Source of the DNA: Paraburkholderia phenoliruptrix | GTDB lineage: Bacteria; Pseudomonadota; Gammaproteobacteria; Burkholderiales; Burkholderiaceae | NCBI RefSeq assembly: GCF_019511605.1 | Contig: NZ_JAEUAV010000013.1 | Coordinates: forward strand, 115,050 to 179,049 | Reading direction: 5' to 3' | DNA: 64,000 nt | In this document: in pieces, positions 1 to 8,210 of the stretch | How the letters are laid out: every line of letters begins with the position of its first letter | Numbering within the stretch: the first letter of the stretch is position 1 | Notes under the pieces: generated by a model | Seen by the model: the letters and a program-made list of their open reading frames with translations, nothing else | What the model was told of the DNA's origin: nothing | The model's database searches: none | Made by a program: the position numbers and the translations under genes

Positions 1-377
1 GCCGTGCCCGCCGCCGACGGTTCGGCGAGCCCGCCGTCCTGCTGGACGAGCCACGCGTCGACCTCGTCGCGCGAGAGCTTTTCGCAGCGCTCGAACAACA
101 AAAAACGCAGCGTGGCATTGCCATGCTGCGTTTTTATAGACGGAGCGAACGCTCCGCCGAGTAGATGCCGGCCGAACTCATAGTCGGCAAGCACAACGGC
201 GAAGAGGCCCGAGCGCGCGTCCGCCTGTGCGGCCTCGCATACGGCCTCGAGCTGCGCGGCGTCGGCACACACGTGCTCATGCACGAAACCCGTGTACAGA
301 CGGCTCGAGCGGCGCGCCGCCGACGCGTCGCAGTCATCCAGCAATGCAAACACCGCGCCGCGCTCATCTGCCGTCAT
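1..377 (-). CDS. pabB: aminodeoxychorismate synthase component I, N-terminal part (cut by window edge)
   Basis: The frame read leftwards from the ATG at 377 stays open to base 1, so only about 125 residues are present and the stop is outside the window. The N-terminus (MTADERGAVFALLDDCD, then SRLYTGFVHEHVC) resembles the start of Burkholderia PabB-type proteins, which make 4-amino-4-deoxychorismate for folate. In this group the protein is often fused to the PabC lyase, but that part would lie outside. It begins 25 nt after the dnaJ stop on the same strand, so it may be cotranscribed with dnaJ. The catalytic chorismate-binding domain is not visible, so the call rests on the N-terminal region and the position behind dnaJ. 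Confidence 0.72.
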   Translation of the reverse strand, partial: MTADERGAVFALLDDCDASAARRSSRLYTGFVHEHVCADAAQLEAVCEAAQADARSGLFAVVLADYEFGRHLLGGAFAPSIKTQHGNATLRFLLFERCEKLSRDEVDAWLVQQDGGLAEPSAAGT

Positions 378-402
378 GCTTGCCGCCAACTTCAAACCGC
401 AG

Positions 403-1539
403 TTAATCGAAGAAGCTCTTCACCCGGTCGAACCAGCTCTTGCTTTGCGGGCTATGCCGTGCGCCGCCTTCCACCAACGCTTTTTCGAACTGCTTGAGCA
501 GGTCGCGCTGCGATTCCGTCAGCTTGACCGGCGTTTCGACCTGCACGTGCACGTAAAGATCGCCGGCAATGCTCGAACGCAGACCTTTGATGCCCTTGCC
601 GCGCAACCGGAAAGTCTTGCCCGACTGCGTGCCTTCCGGCACCGTGAAGCTCGCGCGGCCCGCCAGCGTGGGCACTTCGATTTCGCCGCCCAAGGCCGCC
701 GTGGTGAACGGAATCGGCATCTGGCAATGCAGGTCGTCGCCGTCGCGCTCGAAGACCGAATGCTGCTTGATGTGGATCTCGACGTACAGATCGCCCGACG
801 GTCCGCCGTTGATGCCCGGCTCGCCGTTGCCTGCGGAACGGATACGCATGCCGTCGTCGATACCTGCCGGAATCTTTACTTCCAGCGTCTTGGTTTCCTT
901 CACCTTGCCCGCGCCGTGGCAGTGAGCGCACGGCTCAGGAATATAGGTGCCGGTGCCGTGACACTTCGGACACGTTTGCTGGATGCTGAAGAAACCTTGC
1001 GACATGCGCACCGCGCCGGAGCCGCTACAGGTCGGACACGTTTCCGGCTTGGTGCCGGGCTTCGCGCCCGAGCCGTGACAGACTTCGCACGAGACCCAGC
1101 TCGGCACGCGGATTTGCGTGTCGTATCCGTGCGCCGCCTGTTCCAGCGTAATCTCCATGCTGTAGCGCAGGTCGGCGCCGCGATACACCTGCGGGCCCGC
1201 ACGCCCGCCGCGTGCCGCGCCGCCGGCTGCCTGGCCGAAGATGTCGCCGAAAATATCGCCGAATGCATCCGCAAAACCGCCGAAGCCCTGCGCGCCGGCG
1301 CCGCCCATGTTCGGGTCGACGCCCGCATGACCATACTGGTCGTATGCGGCACGCTTTTGCGAGTCCGAGAGCATTTCGTAGGCTTCCTTCACCTCCTTGA
1401 AATGCTCTTCCGCATCCTTGTTGCCCGGATTGCGGTCGGGGTGGTGCTTCATCGCGAGTTTGCGATAAGCCTTCTTGATTTCGTCGTCGCTCGCGTTCTT
1501 TGCGACGCCCAGAACCTCGTAGTAATCCCGTTTCGCCAT
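403..1539 (-). CDS. dnaJ: chaperone DnaJ (Hsp40)
   Basis: The protein has 378 residues, the normal length for type I DnaJ. The J domain starts at the N-terminus with the HPD motif at residues 33-35, which stimulates the DnaK ATPase. A Gly/Phe-rich linker follows (GAGAQGFGGFADAFGD region). Then come four CxxCxGxG zinc-binding repeats (CEVCHGSG, CPTCSGSG, CPKCHGTG, CAHCHGAG) and the C-terminal substrate-binding domains. It is a cytoplasmic co-chaperone that delivers unfolded polypeptides to DnaK. It lies downstream of dnaK on the same strand, separated by 270 nt that contain a hairpin. Confidence 0.98.
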   Translation of the reverse strand: MAKRDYYEVLGVAKNASDDEIKKAYRKLAMKHHPDRNPGNKDAEEHFKEVKEAYEMLSDSQKRAAYDQYGHAGVDPNMGGAGAQGFGGFADAFGDIFGDIFGQAAGGAARGGRAGPQVYRGADLRYSMEITLEQAAHGYDTQIRVPSWVSCEVCHGSGAKPGTKPETCPTCSGSGAVRMSQGFFSIQQTCPKCHGTGTYIPEPCAHCHGAGKVKETKTLEVKIPAGIDDGMRIRSAGNGEPGINGGPSGDLYVEIHIKQHSVFERDGDDLHCQMPIPFTTAALGGEIEVPTLAGRASFTVPEGTQSGKTFRLRGKGIKGLRSSIAGDLYVHVQVETPVKLTESQRDLLKQFEKALVEGGARHSPQSKSWFDRVKSFFD

Positions 1540-1759
1540 ATCGGTTCAACGCCCCCCGCGAGAGTGCCGCGCGGTGGCTCCTCTTGAATGCTGGAGTCTC
1601 ACGACTCGTCCGGACGCTGTTTCATGCCGCATGAATGCGGCTAAAAACAACGCCCTCCATAAAACAAATGTGCCCGGAGAGCCCAAAAGGCTCGCCAGGC
1701 GTGATAACCGCTCTTGCACGTTGCCGCGCCGGATGGGGCGCGGTTGCTTGTGCAGCCGG

Positions 1760-1784
1760 GCCGCACACTTGATCCGTGTGCGGC
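1760..1784 (-). other. intergenic stem-loop between dnaK and dnaJ
   Basis: A perfect 9-bp stem (GCCGCACAC with GTGTGCGGC) closes a 7-nt loop, 25 nt beyond the dnaK stop codon. No T-tract follows on the minus strand, so it is not a clear intrinsic terminator. It could be an RNA processing or stability element, or could attenuate read-through from dnaK into dnaJ. The rest of the 270-nt spacer shows no ORF. Confidence 0.5.
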
Positions 1785-1809
1785 TTTACGGTCGGAATGC
1801 GACCTGGCT

Positions 1810-3774
1810 TTAGTCCTTCTTGACTTCCTTGAACTCGGCGTCGACCACATCGTCCTGCTGCTGGCTCGCGCCACCAGCCGAAGCGCCCGAACCCGCGCTC
1901 GCACCCGCCGCGCCTGCTGCCGCGGCTTGCGCACCTTGCGCAGCCTGCATGTCGGCGTACATCTTCTCGCCCATCTTCTGCGAGGCCGTTGCGACTGCTT
2001 CGATTTTGGCTTCGATCGCGGCCTTGTCGCTCGAACTGCTCTTCAGCGTATCTTCGAGGTCCTTCAGCGCGCTCTCGATCTTTTCCTTCTCGCCGGCTTC
2101 CAGCTTGTCGCCGTATTCGGTGAGCGCCTTCTTCGTGCTGTGCACCAGCGCGTCGCCCTGGTTGCGGGCATCGGCCAGCTCACGCAGCTTGTGATCTTCT
2201 TCCGCGTTCGCCTCGGCGTCCTTCACCATCTTCTCGATTTCGGCTTCGGACAGACCCGAGTTCGCCTTGATCGTGATGCGGTTTTCCTTGCCGGTTGCCT
2301 TGTCTTTCGCGCCGACGTGCAGAATGCCGTTCGCGTCGATGTCGAAGCTCACCTCGATCTGCGGCGTGCCGCGCGGTGCCGGCGGAATGCCTTCCAGGTT
2401 GAACTCGCCCAGCAGCTTGTTGCCCGCCGCCATTTCGCGTTCGCCCTGATACACCTTGATCGTCACGGCGCTCTGATTGTCGTCGGCCGTCGAATAGACC
2501 TGCGAGTGCTTGGTCGGGATCGTAGTGTTCTTGTTGATCATCTTCGTCATTACGCCGCCGAGCGTTTCGATGCCGAGCGACAGCGGGGTCACGTCGAGCA
2601 GCAGAACGTCCTTGCGGTCGCCTGACAGAACCTGACCTTGAATCGCGGCACCCACGGCCACGGCTTCGTCCGGGTTCACGTCACGGCGCGGATCCTTGCC
2701 GAAGAACTCCTTCACCTTTTCCTGCACCTTCGGCATACGGGTCATACCGCCGACCAGAATCACGTCGTCGATCTCGCCGACCTTCACGCCTGCGTCCTTG
2801 ATCGCCATGCGGCACGGTTCGATCGTGCGTTCGATCAGTTCCTCGACCAGCGCTTCGAGCTTGGCGCGCGTGATCTTCAAGTTCAGGTGCTTCGGACCCG
2901 ACGCGTCAGCCGTGATGTACGGCAGATTGATTTCGGTCTGCTGGCTCGACGACAGCTCGATCTTGGCCTTTTCAGCCGATTCCTTCAGGCGCTGCAGCGC
3001 GAGCACGTCTTTCGACAGATCGACGCCCTGCTCCTTCTTGAACTCGCTGATGATGTAGTCGATGATGCGCTGATCGAAGTCTTCACCGCCGAGGAACGTG
3101 TCGCCGTTGGTGGACAGCACTTCGAACTGCTTCTCGCCGTCGACGTCCGCGATTTCGATGATCGAAATGTCGAACGTACCGCCGCCCAGGTCATACACCG
3201 CGATCTTGCGGTCGCCCTTCTCGTTCTTGTCCAGACCGAATGCCAGAGCGGCTGCGGTCGGTTCGTTGATGATGCGCTTGACTTCCAGACCGGCAATGCG
3301 GCCTGCGTCCTTGGTTGCCTGGCGCTGGCTGTCGTTGAAGTACGCGGGAACCGTAATCACAGCTTCGGTGACCGGCTCGCCGAGGTAGTCTTCAGCGGTC
3401 TTCTTCATCTTGCGCAGCACTTCCGCGGAGATTTGCGGCGGAGCGAGCTTCTGTTCGCGCACTTCGATCCATGCGTCGCCGTTGTCGGCCTTCATGATCT
3501 TGTACGGCATGAGGCCGATGTCCTTCTGGACTTCTTTCTCTTCGAAGCGGCGGCCGATCAGGCGCTTGACCGCGTACAGCGTGTTCTTCGGGTTGGTGAC
3601 CGACTGACGCTTGGCAGGCGCGCCGACGAGAATCTCGCCGTCTTCCATGTACGCAATGATCGACGGCGTGGTGCGCGCGCCTTCCGAGTTCTCGATCACT
3701 TTGACCGAATTGCCTTCCATGATCGCCACGCACGAGTTGGTCGTGCCGAGGTCGATACCGATGATTTTGCCCAT
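1810..3774 (-). CDS. dnaK: molecular chaperone DnaK (Hsp70)
   Basis: The 654-residue protein begins MGKIIGIDLGTTNSCVAI, the first phosphate-binding loop of the Hsp70 ATPase. The second phosphate motif (DLGGGTFD) and the inter-domain linker (VLLLDVTPLSLGIET) follow. The C-terminal tail is rich in Ala and Gly and ends near DDVVDAEFKEV, typical of bacterial DnaK. It is the ATP-driven cytoplasmic chaperone that works with DnaJ and GrpE, both encoded in this cluster. An AGGAG ribosome site lies just upstream of the ATG. A heat-shock-type promoter sits about 95 nt upstream (3868-3896). Confidence 0.99.
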   Translation of the reverse strand: MGKIIGIDLGTTNSCVAIMEGNSVKVIENSEGARTTPSIIAYMEDGEILVGAPAKRQSVTNPKNTLYAVKRLIGRRFEEKEVQKDIGLMPYKIMKADNGDAWIEVREQKLAPPQISAEVLRKMKKTAEDYLGEPVTEAVITVPAYFNDSQRQATKDAGRIAGLEVKRIINEPTAAALAFGLDKNEKGDRKIAVYDLGGGTFDISIIEIADVDGEKQFEVLSTNGDTFLGGEDFDQRIIDYIISEFKKEQGVDLSKDVLALQRLKESAEKAKIELSSSQQTEINLPYITADASGPKHLNLKITRAKLEALVEELIERTIEPCRMAIKDAGVKVGEIDDVILVGGMTRMPKVQEKVKEFFGKDPRRDVNPDEAVAVGAAIQGQVLSGDRKDVLLLDVTPLSLGIETLGGVMTKMINKNTTIPTKHSQVYSTADDNQSAVTIKVYQGEREMAAGNKLLGEFNLEGIPPAPRGTPQIEVSFDIDANGILHVGAKDKATGKENRITIKANSGLSEAEIEKMVKDAEANAEEDHKLRELADARNQGDALVHSTKKALTEYGDKLEAGEKEKIESALKDLEDTLKSSSSDKAAIEAKIEAVATASQKMGEKMYADMQAAQGAQAAAAGAAGASAGSGASAGGASQQQDDVVDAEFKEVKKD

Positions 3775-3867
3775 TTTTACTAATCTCCTGACTTTGATCG
3801 CTGCGGCAAGCGCCCCGTCCGCCGTTCGGCCGTAAGGCGCTGCGCCCCTGAATTCATACCTGCACTC

Positions 3868-3896
3868 AACATAAGTGCGTCCGCACCGTTTTCAAG
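3868..3896 (-). promoter_or_regulatory. candidate dnaK promoter with sigma-32-like -35
   Basis: On the minus strand CTTGAAA (3890-3896) matches the heat-shock sigma-32 -35 consensus exactly. The -10 side is poorer: ACTTATGT stands where CCCCATNT is expected. The same bases also give a sigma-70-like reading, TTGAAA, 16 bp, TATGTT. Dual recognition is an inference. It lies between the thioredoxin-like gene and dnaK, so dnaK need not rely on the grpE promoter. Confidence 0.5.
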
Positions 3897-3927
3897 ACCT
3901 CTTTTACGATGCGGTCTTTAATTTTTT

Positions 3928-4368
3928 TCAATCGTGCGGCGCGCCGCCCTTGCTCGTGCCCAAGGCCGCTGGACCGGCCTGTGCGCCGCCCGCCCGGATT
4001 TTGTCCCGCGCGGCGGCCACCGCGGCCTGAAACTGCGCGAGGCCATGCCAGCCGGTCGCCCGCCCAAGCCGCTTGCCACGATGAAAGAAAAACCATGTGG
4101 GCACGCCGTGCAGCATGAAGCGCCGGCCGAGCTCACGGTGTTCGTAGACATTGCTGTGAAACCACCGCAGACCGAGCGCCCGGATTGCCTCCGGTTGCGC
4201 CAGCATCGCCTTCTTGGCAATTTCGCAATTGAAGCAGTCAAGCCCCCAGAAGAACACGACCGCGAGTTCGTCGCCCGCTTCAGCAAGCCCGGCGTCGAAC
4301 GAGTCCGAGCCCAGTTCCTTCATGTCGAATACCGAAAACGCAGTAGCGTCCACCGGAACATTGGCCAT
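3928..4368 (-). CDS. thioredoxin-family protein within the grpE-dnaK cluster
   Basis: The 146-residue protein has a thioredoxin fold signature: a CFNC active-site pair (Cys45, Cys48), in place of the usual CGPC, and a cis-proline motif GVPTW near residue 90. No signal peptide is visible, so it should be cytoplasmic. The likely role is thiol-disulfide exchange or redox sensing, but the substrate cannot be read from sequence. It lies 64 nt downstream of grpE and upstream of dnaK on the same strand, so it is probably transcribed from the heat-shock promoter before grpE. The C-terminal 30 residues are Ala/Gly-rich and look disordered. Confidence 0.85.
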   Translation of the reverse strand: MANVPVDATAFSVFDMKELGSDSFDAGLAEAGDELAVVFFWGLDCFNCEIAKKAMLAQPEAIRALGLRWFHSNVYEHRELGRRFMLHGVPTWFFFHRGKRLGRATGWHGLAQFQAAVAAARDKIRAGGAQAGPAALGTSKGGAPHD

Positions 4369-4432
4369 GATGAGGTTCGCCTGGTGTCGAATAGCGAAAC
4401 GCCTGCGAGGCGCCTTACACGGGCTTGCGGAC

Positions 4433-5017
4433 CTACTTGGGCGCCGCCACGGTCACGAGAGCCGGACGCAGCACGCGGTCCGCGATGACGAAGCCTTTTT
4501 GCAACACCGCAACCACGGTGTTCGGCTCCTGATCCGCGGGAACCATCGAAATGGCCTGATGGCGATGCGGGTCGAACTTCTCGCCCACCGGATTCAGCGC
4601 GACGACGCGGCCCTTCTCCAACGCGCCGGTGAGCTGACGCAGCGTGAGCTCGACGCCTTCGCGCACTTTCGCGAGGTCGTCGGACGAATGGGCGACGGCT
4701 GCTTCCAGACTGTCGACGACCGGCAGCAGGTGTTCCGCGAAGTTCTCGATAGCAAATTTATGCGCCTTCGCGACGTCTTCCTGCGCGCGGCGGCGCACGT
4801 TTTCGGTTTCGGCCTTGGCCCGCAGGAAGCTCTCCTGCAGTTCGGCGATTTTGGCCTGCGCTTCAGCCAACGCCGCTTCCGCACCCGTTGCCGGCGCGTC
4901 CGTGGCCACGCTCGCTGCGGCTTCCTGCTCCGGAGTGGCCGCCTCGGCGGCCGGGCGCGCGGCTTCTTCCGCGGGCGTGGGATTCTGGCTCGTCGGGTTC
5001 TCTTGCGTGTTTTCCAT
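4433..5017 (-). CDS. grpE: nucleotide exchange factor GrpE
   Basis: The 194-residue protein has an acidic, Ala/Glu-rich N-terminus of about 45 residues, then the long coiled-coil segment (LAEAQAKIAELQESFLRAKA). The GrpE core follows, including NPVGEKFDPHRHQAIS and the C-terminal beta domain. GrpE releases ADP from DnaK and acts as a thermosensor for the chaperone cycle. It is the first gene of the grpE, thioredoxin, dnaK, dnaJ series on the minus strand. A strong sigma-32-type promoter lies about 120 nt upstream. Confidence 0.98.
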   Translation of the reverse strand: MENTQENPTSQNPTPAEEAARPAAEAATPEQEAAASVATDAPATGAEAALAEAQAKIAELQESFLRAKAETENVRRRAQEDVAKAHKFAIENFAEHLLPVVDSLEAAVAHSSDDLAKVREGVELTLRQLTGALEKGRVVALNPVGEKFDPHRHQAISMVPADQEPNTVVAVLQKGFVIADRVLRPALVTVAAPK

Positions 5018-5133
5018 GTCGCTGAAAGTCGTTAAGAATTAAAGGCCAACGGCGGCGGCGCGTATGCTGCCGCGATTTGTGCGTTGCAAAATTGCGACAA
5101 GGATGCAGGCGCGCCACCGCGTATCGGAACGGC

Positions 5134-5161
5134 AGTTGGGGCCGCGAACGCCCATTTCAAG
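5134..5161 (-). promoter_or_regulatory. sigma-32 (RpoH)-type heat-shock promoter of grpE
   Basis: On the minus strand CTTGAAA (5155-5161) is followed after 13 bp by CCCCAACT (5134-5141). The sigma-32 consensus is CTTGAAA, 11-16 bp, CCCCATNT, so the -35 is perfect and the -10 differs at one specified position. It lies 117 nt upstream of the grpE ATG with no ORF between. No CIRCE inverted repeat is visible around it, although hrcA is encoded nearby. Confidence 0.7.
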
Positions 5162-5244
5162 CGCCTGCCGGCAAATTTTCAAAGCGCCGGCCAAGCGCGG
5201 AAATGACCGGTTACAACCATTAGTGCGGTGCAATCAGATTCAGA

Positions 5245-5273
5245 TTGAGCGGCGCGAGCAACTGACCTATGCT
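5245..5273 (+). promoter_or_regulatory. candidate sigma-70 promoter for the 53-aa ORF
   Basis: TTGAGC (5245-5250), a 17-bp spacer and TATGCT (5268-5273) stand about 118 nt before the GTG of the small plus-strand ORF. It is a reasonable but not strong sigma-70 match. The intervening bases show no other ORF. Confidence 0.35.
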
Positions 5274-5390
5274 CCAGTTACGCGGCGGAAAAACCTCGTT
5301 AACCCTAATCTGACGTAAGCCTTTCCGCGCCTTTGCAATTTCCACCTAGCTAGCTCGTTTCTTTCCTGCACCATCCCAGAAGGGGGTACC

Positions 5391-5552
5391 GTGAAGCTGA
5401 CCTTTGCAATCTCGGTGGTCGCGCTGGTACTCGTTGCGGGCACCACGACCATCTGTATGTCCGGGGCGGTCAACGATCACACCACCGAATACGGCGGCGT
5501 GAACGCGACCATGGAACAACTGTTCAATCCCCACCTGAAAATCTGTCGATAA
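5391..5552 (+). CDS. small exported or membrane-anchored protein, 53 aa, unknown function
   Basis: This is the only plus-strand candidate in the heat-shock block. GTG at 5391 is preceded by AGAAGGGGG at proper spacing and opens a 53-codon frame. Residues 1-20 (VKLTFAISVVALVLVAGTTT) have one Lys and then a hydrophobic stretch, like a signal peptide or membrane anchor. The remaining part is short and polar with two cysteines. No family is recognised. Its last 29 bases overlap the 3' end of hslR on the opposite strand. The ribosome site, signal-like N-terminus and candidate promoter support a real gene, but conservation is untested. Confidence 0.45.
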   Translation: MKLTFAISVVALVLVAGTTTICMSGAVNDHTTEYGGVNATMEQLFNPHLKICR

Positions 5553-5931
5553 TGCGGCGGTCGCGCTTGGTCGGGCGGCCGTGCAACGTCTCGGCCGGCT
5601 CGCGGTACGTCTTGCGGCGTTCATGCTCCGCCTGGCGCTTTTCCCGGCTTTCGTCGGTTTCGGCATAAAGCGTCTGCGCGACGGTGGCCGGCCCGCGCAC
5701 GTCGCATACTCCCAGCACCTTAACCTGCCACACCAGGCGCTCAATCTCGATCTCCACCAGGTCGCCGACTCGCACGTCTTTGGCCGGCTTCACATTAGCC
5801 CCGCCAATGCGCACCCGGCCCTTCTCGACAGCATCCGCCGCAAGCGAGCGCGTCTTGAAGAAGCGCGCCGCCCAAAGCCATTTGTCGATGCGCAGTTTCG
5901 CGCCCGGTTCGGTTGAAATCCTGTAGTTCAT
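5524..5931 (-). CDS. hslR: ribosome-associated heat-shock protein Hsp15 (S4 domain)
   Basis: The 135-residue protein starts with an S4 RNA-binding domain (LRIDKWLWAARFFKTRSLA, then VRIGGANVKPAKDVRVGD). It ends in a basic tail (RAEHERRKTYREPAE, RPTKRDRRIIDRFSGGD), the Hsp15 architecture. Hsp15 binds free 50S subunits carrying a stalled nascent chain after heat shock. It lies 8 nt downstream of hemH on the same strand and between hrcA-hemH and grpE, which fits a stress role. Confidence 0.92.
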   Translation of the reverse strand: MNYRISTEPGAKLRIDKWLWAARFFKTRSLAADAVEKGRVRIGGANVKPAKDVRVGDLVEIEIERLVWQVKVLGVCDVRGPATVAQTLYAETDESREKRQAEHERRKTYREPAETLHGRPTKRDRRIIDRFSGGD

Positions 5932-5939
5932 TGGTCAGG

Positions 5940-7022
5940 TCAAGCCGCTGTGTTGTGCGCCGGGATATGCGGAACCGCGACCGCCTGCACGGGCCAGCCT
6001 TGCAGGTTCTGCGCGACGATTTCGCCAAGCGCGGCAATCCACGCCTGCGACGCGTTTACGCACGGAATGCGATGAAACTCCTTGCCGCCGGCATGCAGGA
6101 ACTCATCGCGCACTTCCATGCCGATTTCCTCGATCGTCTCCAGGCAGTCGGCGGTAAAGCCCGGACAAAACACGTCAGCACGCCGCACGCCTGCCGCCCC
6201 CAATTCCTTCAAGGTGGGCGCAGTGTAGGGCTGCAACCATTCGGCCTTGCCAAAACGCGACTGGAATGTGATGCGGCATTCGACCGGCGTCAGCCCCAAT
6301 GCCTGCATGAGCAGCGCGCCCGTTGTCTGACACTGGTCGTGATAAGGATCGCCGAGATCCAGCGTGCGTTTGGGCACGCCATGAAAGCTCAATACCAGCT
6401 TGTCGCCTGCGGCGAAATCCGGTTGGCCATGAAGATGCCAGTAATGATGCACCTGGGCGGCGAGCGCCGAAATATACGCGGGATGGTCGGCGTATTGACG
6501 CACCGTGCGAATTTCCGGCTGGTTGCGCATGCGCTTGAGGGCCGCGAAGGCGTCGTCAAACGCCGTGGCCGTGGTCGACGACGAATATTGCGGATACATA
6601 GGCACGAGCAGCACCCGCTCGGCGCCCGCCAGTTTCAGCTGATTGAGCATGGCGGGAATGCCGGGCGTGCCGTAACGCATTGCGTAGTCAACCAGCACCG
6701 TGTAGTCGTTCAGTTGCAGCAGGTGACGCAAGCCTTCCACCTGCTTTTCCGTATAAACGCGCAGCGGCGAGCCCTCGGGCAGCCACACCGCCGCATATTT
6801 CTTCGCGGACGCCCGCCCTCTGAACGGCAGGATCAGCAAGCGCAGAATGATTTGCCAGGCGAGCGCGGGAATTTCCACCACGCGCGGATCGGACAGGAAC
6901 TGGGCGAGATAGCGGCGAACCGCGCGCGGCGTGGGCGCGTCGGGCGTGCCGAGATTGATCAGCAGTACGGCGACGCGGTGCGACGTGGCGTTCTGGGAGG
7001 GCCGCTCGAGATCGAAGCGCAT
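5940..7022 (-). CDS. hemH: ferrochelatase
   Basis: The chosen ATG at 7022 gives 360 residues (MRFDLERPSQNATSHR, then VAVLLINLGTPDAPT). An upstream in-frame ATG at 7130 would add 36 poorly conserved residues. The N-terminal LINLGTPDAP motif, the FSFHG-type active-site segment (VLSFHGVPKRTLDLGDPY) and the late GFTADCLETIEEIG motif are ferrochelatase signatures. The enzyme inserts Fe(II) into protoporphyrin IX, the last step of heme synthesis. It lies between hrcA and hslR on one strand and may share their transcript. Heme users such as Hmp, catalase and cytochrome b561 are also in this window. Confidence 0.97.
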   Translation of the reverse strand: MRFDLERPSQNATSHRVAVLLINLGTPDAPTPRAVRRYLAQFLSDPRVVEIPALAWQIILRLLILPFRGRASAKKYAAVWLPEGSPLRVYTEKQVEGLRHLLQLNDYTVLVDYAMRYGTPGIPAMLNQLKLAGAERVLLVPMYPQYSSSTTATAFDDAFAALKRMRNQPEIRTVRQYADHPAYISALAAQVHHYWHLHGQPDFAAGDKLVLSFHGVPKRTLDLGDPYHDQCQTTGALLMQALGLTPVECRITFQSRFGKAEWLQPYTAPTLKELGAAGVRRADVFCPGFTADCLETIEEIGMEVRDEFLHAGGKEFHRIPCVNASQAWIAALGEIVAQNLQGWPVQAVAVPHIPAHNTAA

Positions 7023-7190
7023 AGGCTGGCAGAGATGCCCCGCTCTGGGCGGGAAATGGAACGAGGTGGATTCATTATAGCGGCGCGCTTTCCGGCCGCT
7101 TGCCTTAGGCGCCCCTGGCCGTTCGGCCAATTGGCAAGCGGCGTGCGCTCGCGCATGATGTGCCGCATAGACCGCCGCAGCGACCAGGCG

Positions 7191-8210
7191 CTATTGTTGA
7201 CTGAGCGTAAGGGAAAGCAGTCTCGCGGTAATGTCCACGATGGGAATGACACGGTTGTAGGCCATGCGCGTCGGGCCGATTACGCCGAGCGTGCCGACTA
7301 TCTTGCCGTTCACTTCGTACGGCGCCGTAACAACGCTCATTTCCTCGATAGGCACGAGGTTGGATTCGCCGCCTATGAAAATCTGCACGCCGGCGGCATG
7401 GCTCGACACATCCAGCAACTGAAGGAGGCTCGTCTTTTGGTCGAATACGTCGAACAGCTTGCGCAGGCGCGCCATGTCCGAGGAAAGGTCGGCGACTTCC
7501 AGCAGTTTGCGCTCGCCCGAAATGAGCACCGTTTCCCCGGTGTCGGGCTCCTCGGTGCTCGCGGTAACGGCCGCGTGCATCAGCGTGGTCATGTCGCCGC
7601 GCAACTGGTCGATTTCCTCGCGCAGGCGGCGCCGCACCTCGTCGAAAGAAAGCCCTGCGAAGTGCGCGTTGATGTAGTTGGACGCCTCCACCAGTTCAGA
7701 GGGCGAGAAGTCGCGCTGGGTCGCCATCATGCGGTTCTGCACGTCGCCTTCGGGCGTCACGATGATAAGCAGGATGCGCTTGTCGGACAGGCGCATGAAT
7801 TCGATCTGCTTGAACACGTGGCTGCGCCGCGGCGTGAGCACCACACCGGCGAACTGCGACAGATTCGAGAGCACGGTCGCCGCCGCCGCGACGATTTTCT
7901 GTGGTTCACCGGCCTGCAGCGTAGTCTTGACGGTGCGGGCGACCGCCTCTTCGTCCGCGGCCGATTCGACCGTCAACATGGTGTCCACGAAGAGCCGATA
8001 GCCGCGCGGCGTGGGAATGCGGCCGGCGGAAGTATGCGGACTGACGACCAGCCCCAGATCCTCGAGATCCGACATGACGTTGCGGATGGTTGCCGGGCTC
8101 AGCTCCAGGCCGGAATAGCGCGACAACGTGCGCGAGCCGACCGGCTGACCTTCGGCAATGTAGCGCTCGATCAGGGTTTTCAGGAGGGTTTGTGCACGAG
8201 GATCTAGCAT
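7191..8210 (-). CDS. hrcA: heat-inducible transcription repressor HrcA
   Basis: With the ATG at 8210 the protein is 339 residues and begins MLDPRAQTLLKTLIERYIAE, the conserved HrcA winged-helix start. The upstream 56 in-frame residues are low-complexity and were excluded. GSRTLSRYSGLELSPATIRN is the DNA-recognition region. HrcA classically binds CIRCE (TTAGCACTC, 9 bp, GAGTGCTAA) before groESL or dnaK genes. I found no CIRCE element in this window, so its target is probably groESL elsewhere. It is divergent from nadK with 318 nt between, where no other gene is evident. Confidence 0.96.
   Translation of the reverse strand: MLDPRAQTLLKTLIERYIAEGQPVGSRTLSRYSGLELSPATIRNVMSDLEDLGLVVSPHTSAGRIPTPRGYRLFVDTMLTVESAADEEAVARTVKTTLQAGEPQKIVAAAATVLSNLSQFAGVVLTPRRSHVFKQIEFMRLSDKRILLIIVTPEGDVQNRMMATQRDFSPSELVEASNYINAHFAGLSFDEVRRRLREEIDQLRGDMTTLMHAAVTASTEEPDTGETVLISGERKLLEVADLSSDMARLRKLFDVFDQKTSLLQLLDVSSHAAGVQIFIGGESNLVPIEEMSVVTAPYEVNGKIVGTLGVIGPTRMAYNRVIPIVDITARLLSLTLSQQ

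Noticed and set aside
3894..3925. Hairpin AAGACC/GGTCTT followed by TAATTTTTTT on the plus strand
   Set aside because: It looks like an intrinsic terminator, but nothing is transcribed on the plus strand here and its left arm overlaps the dnaK -35. It could stop antisense RNA, yet there is no support for that.
5913..8207. A 764-codon plus-strand frame across hemH and hrcA
   Set aside because: It spans two unmistakable minus-strand genes and shows no ribosome site or domain.
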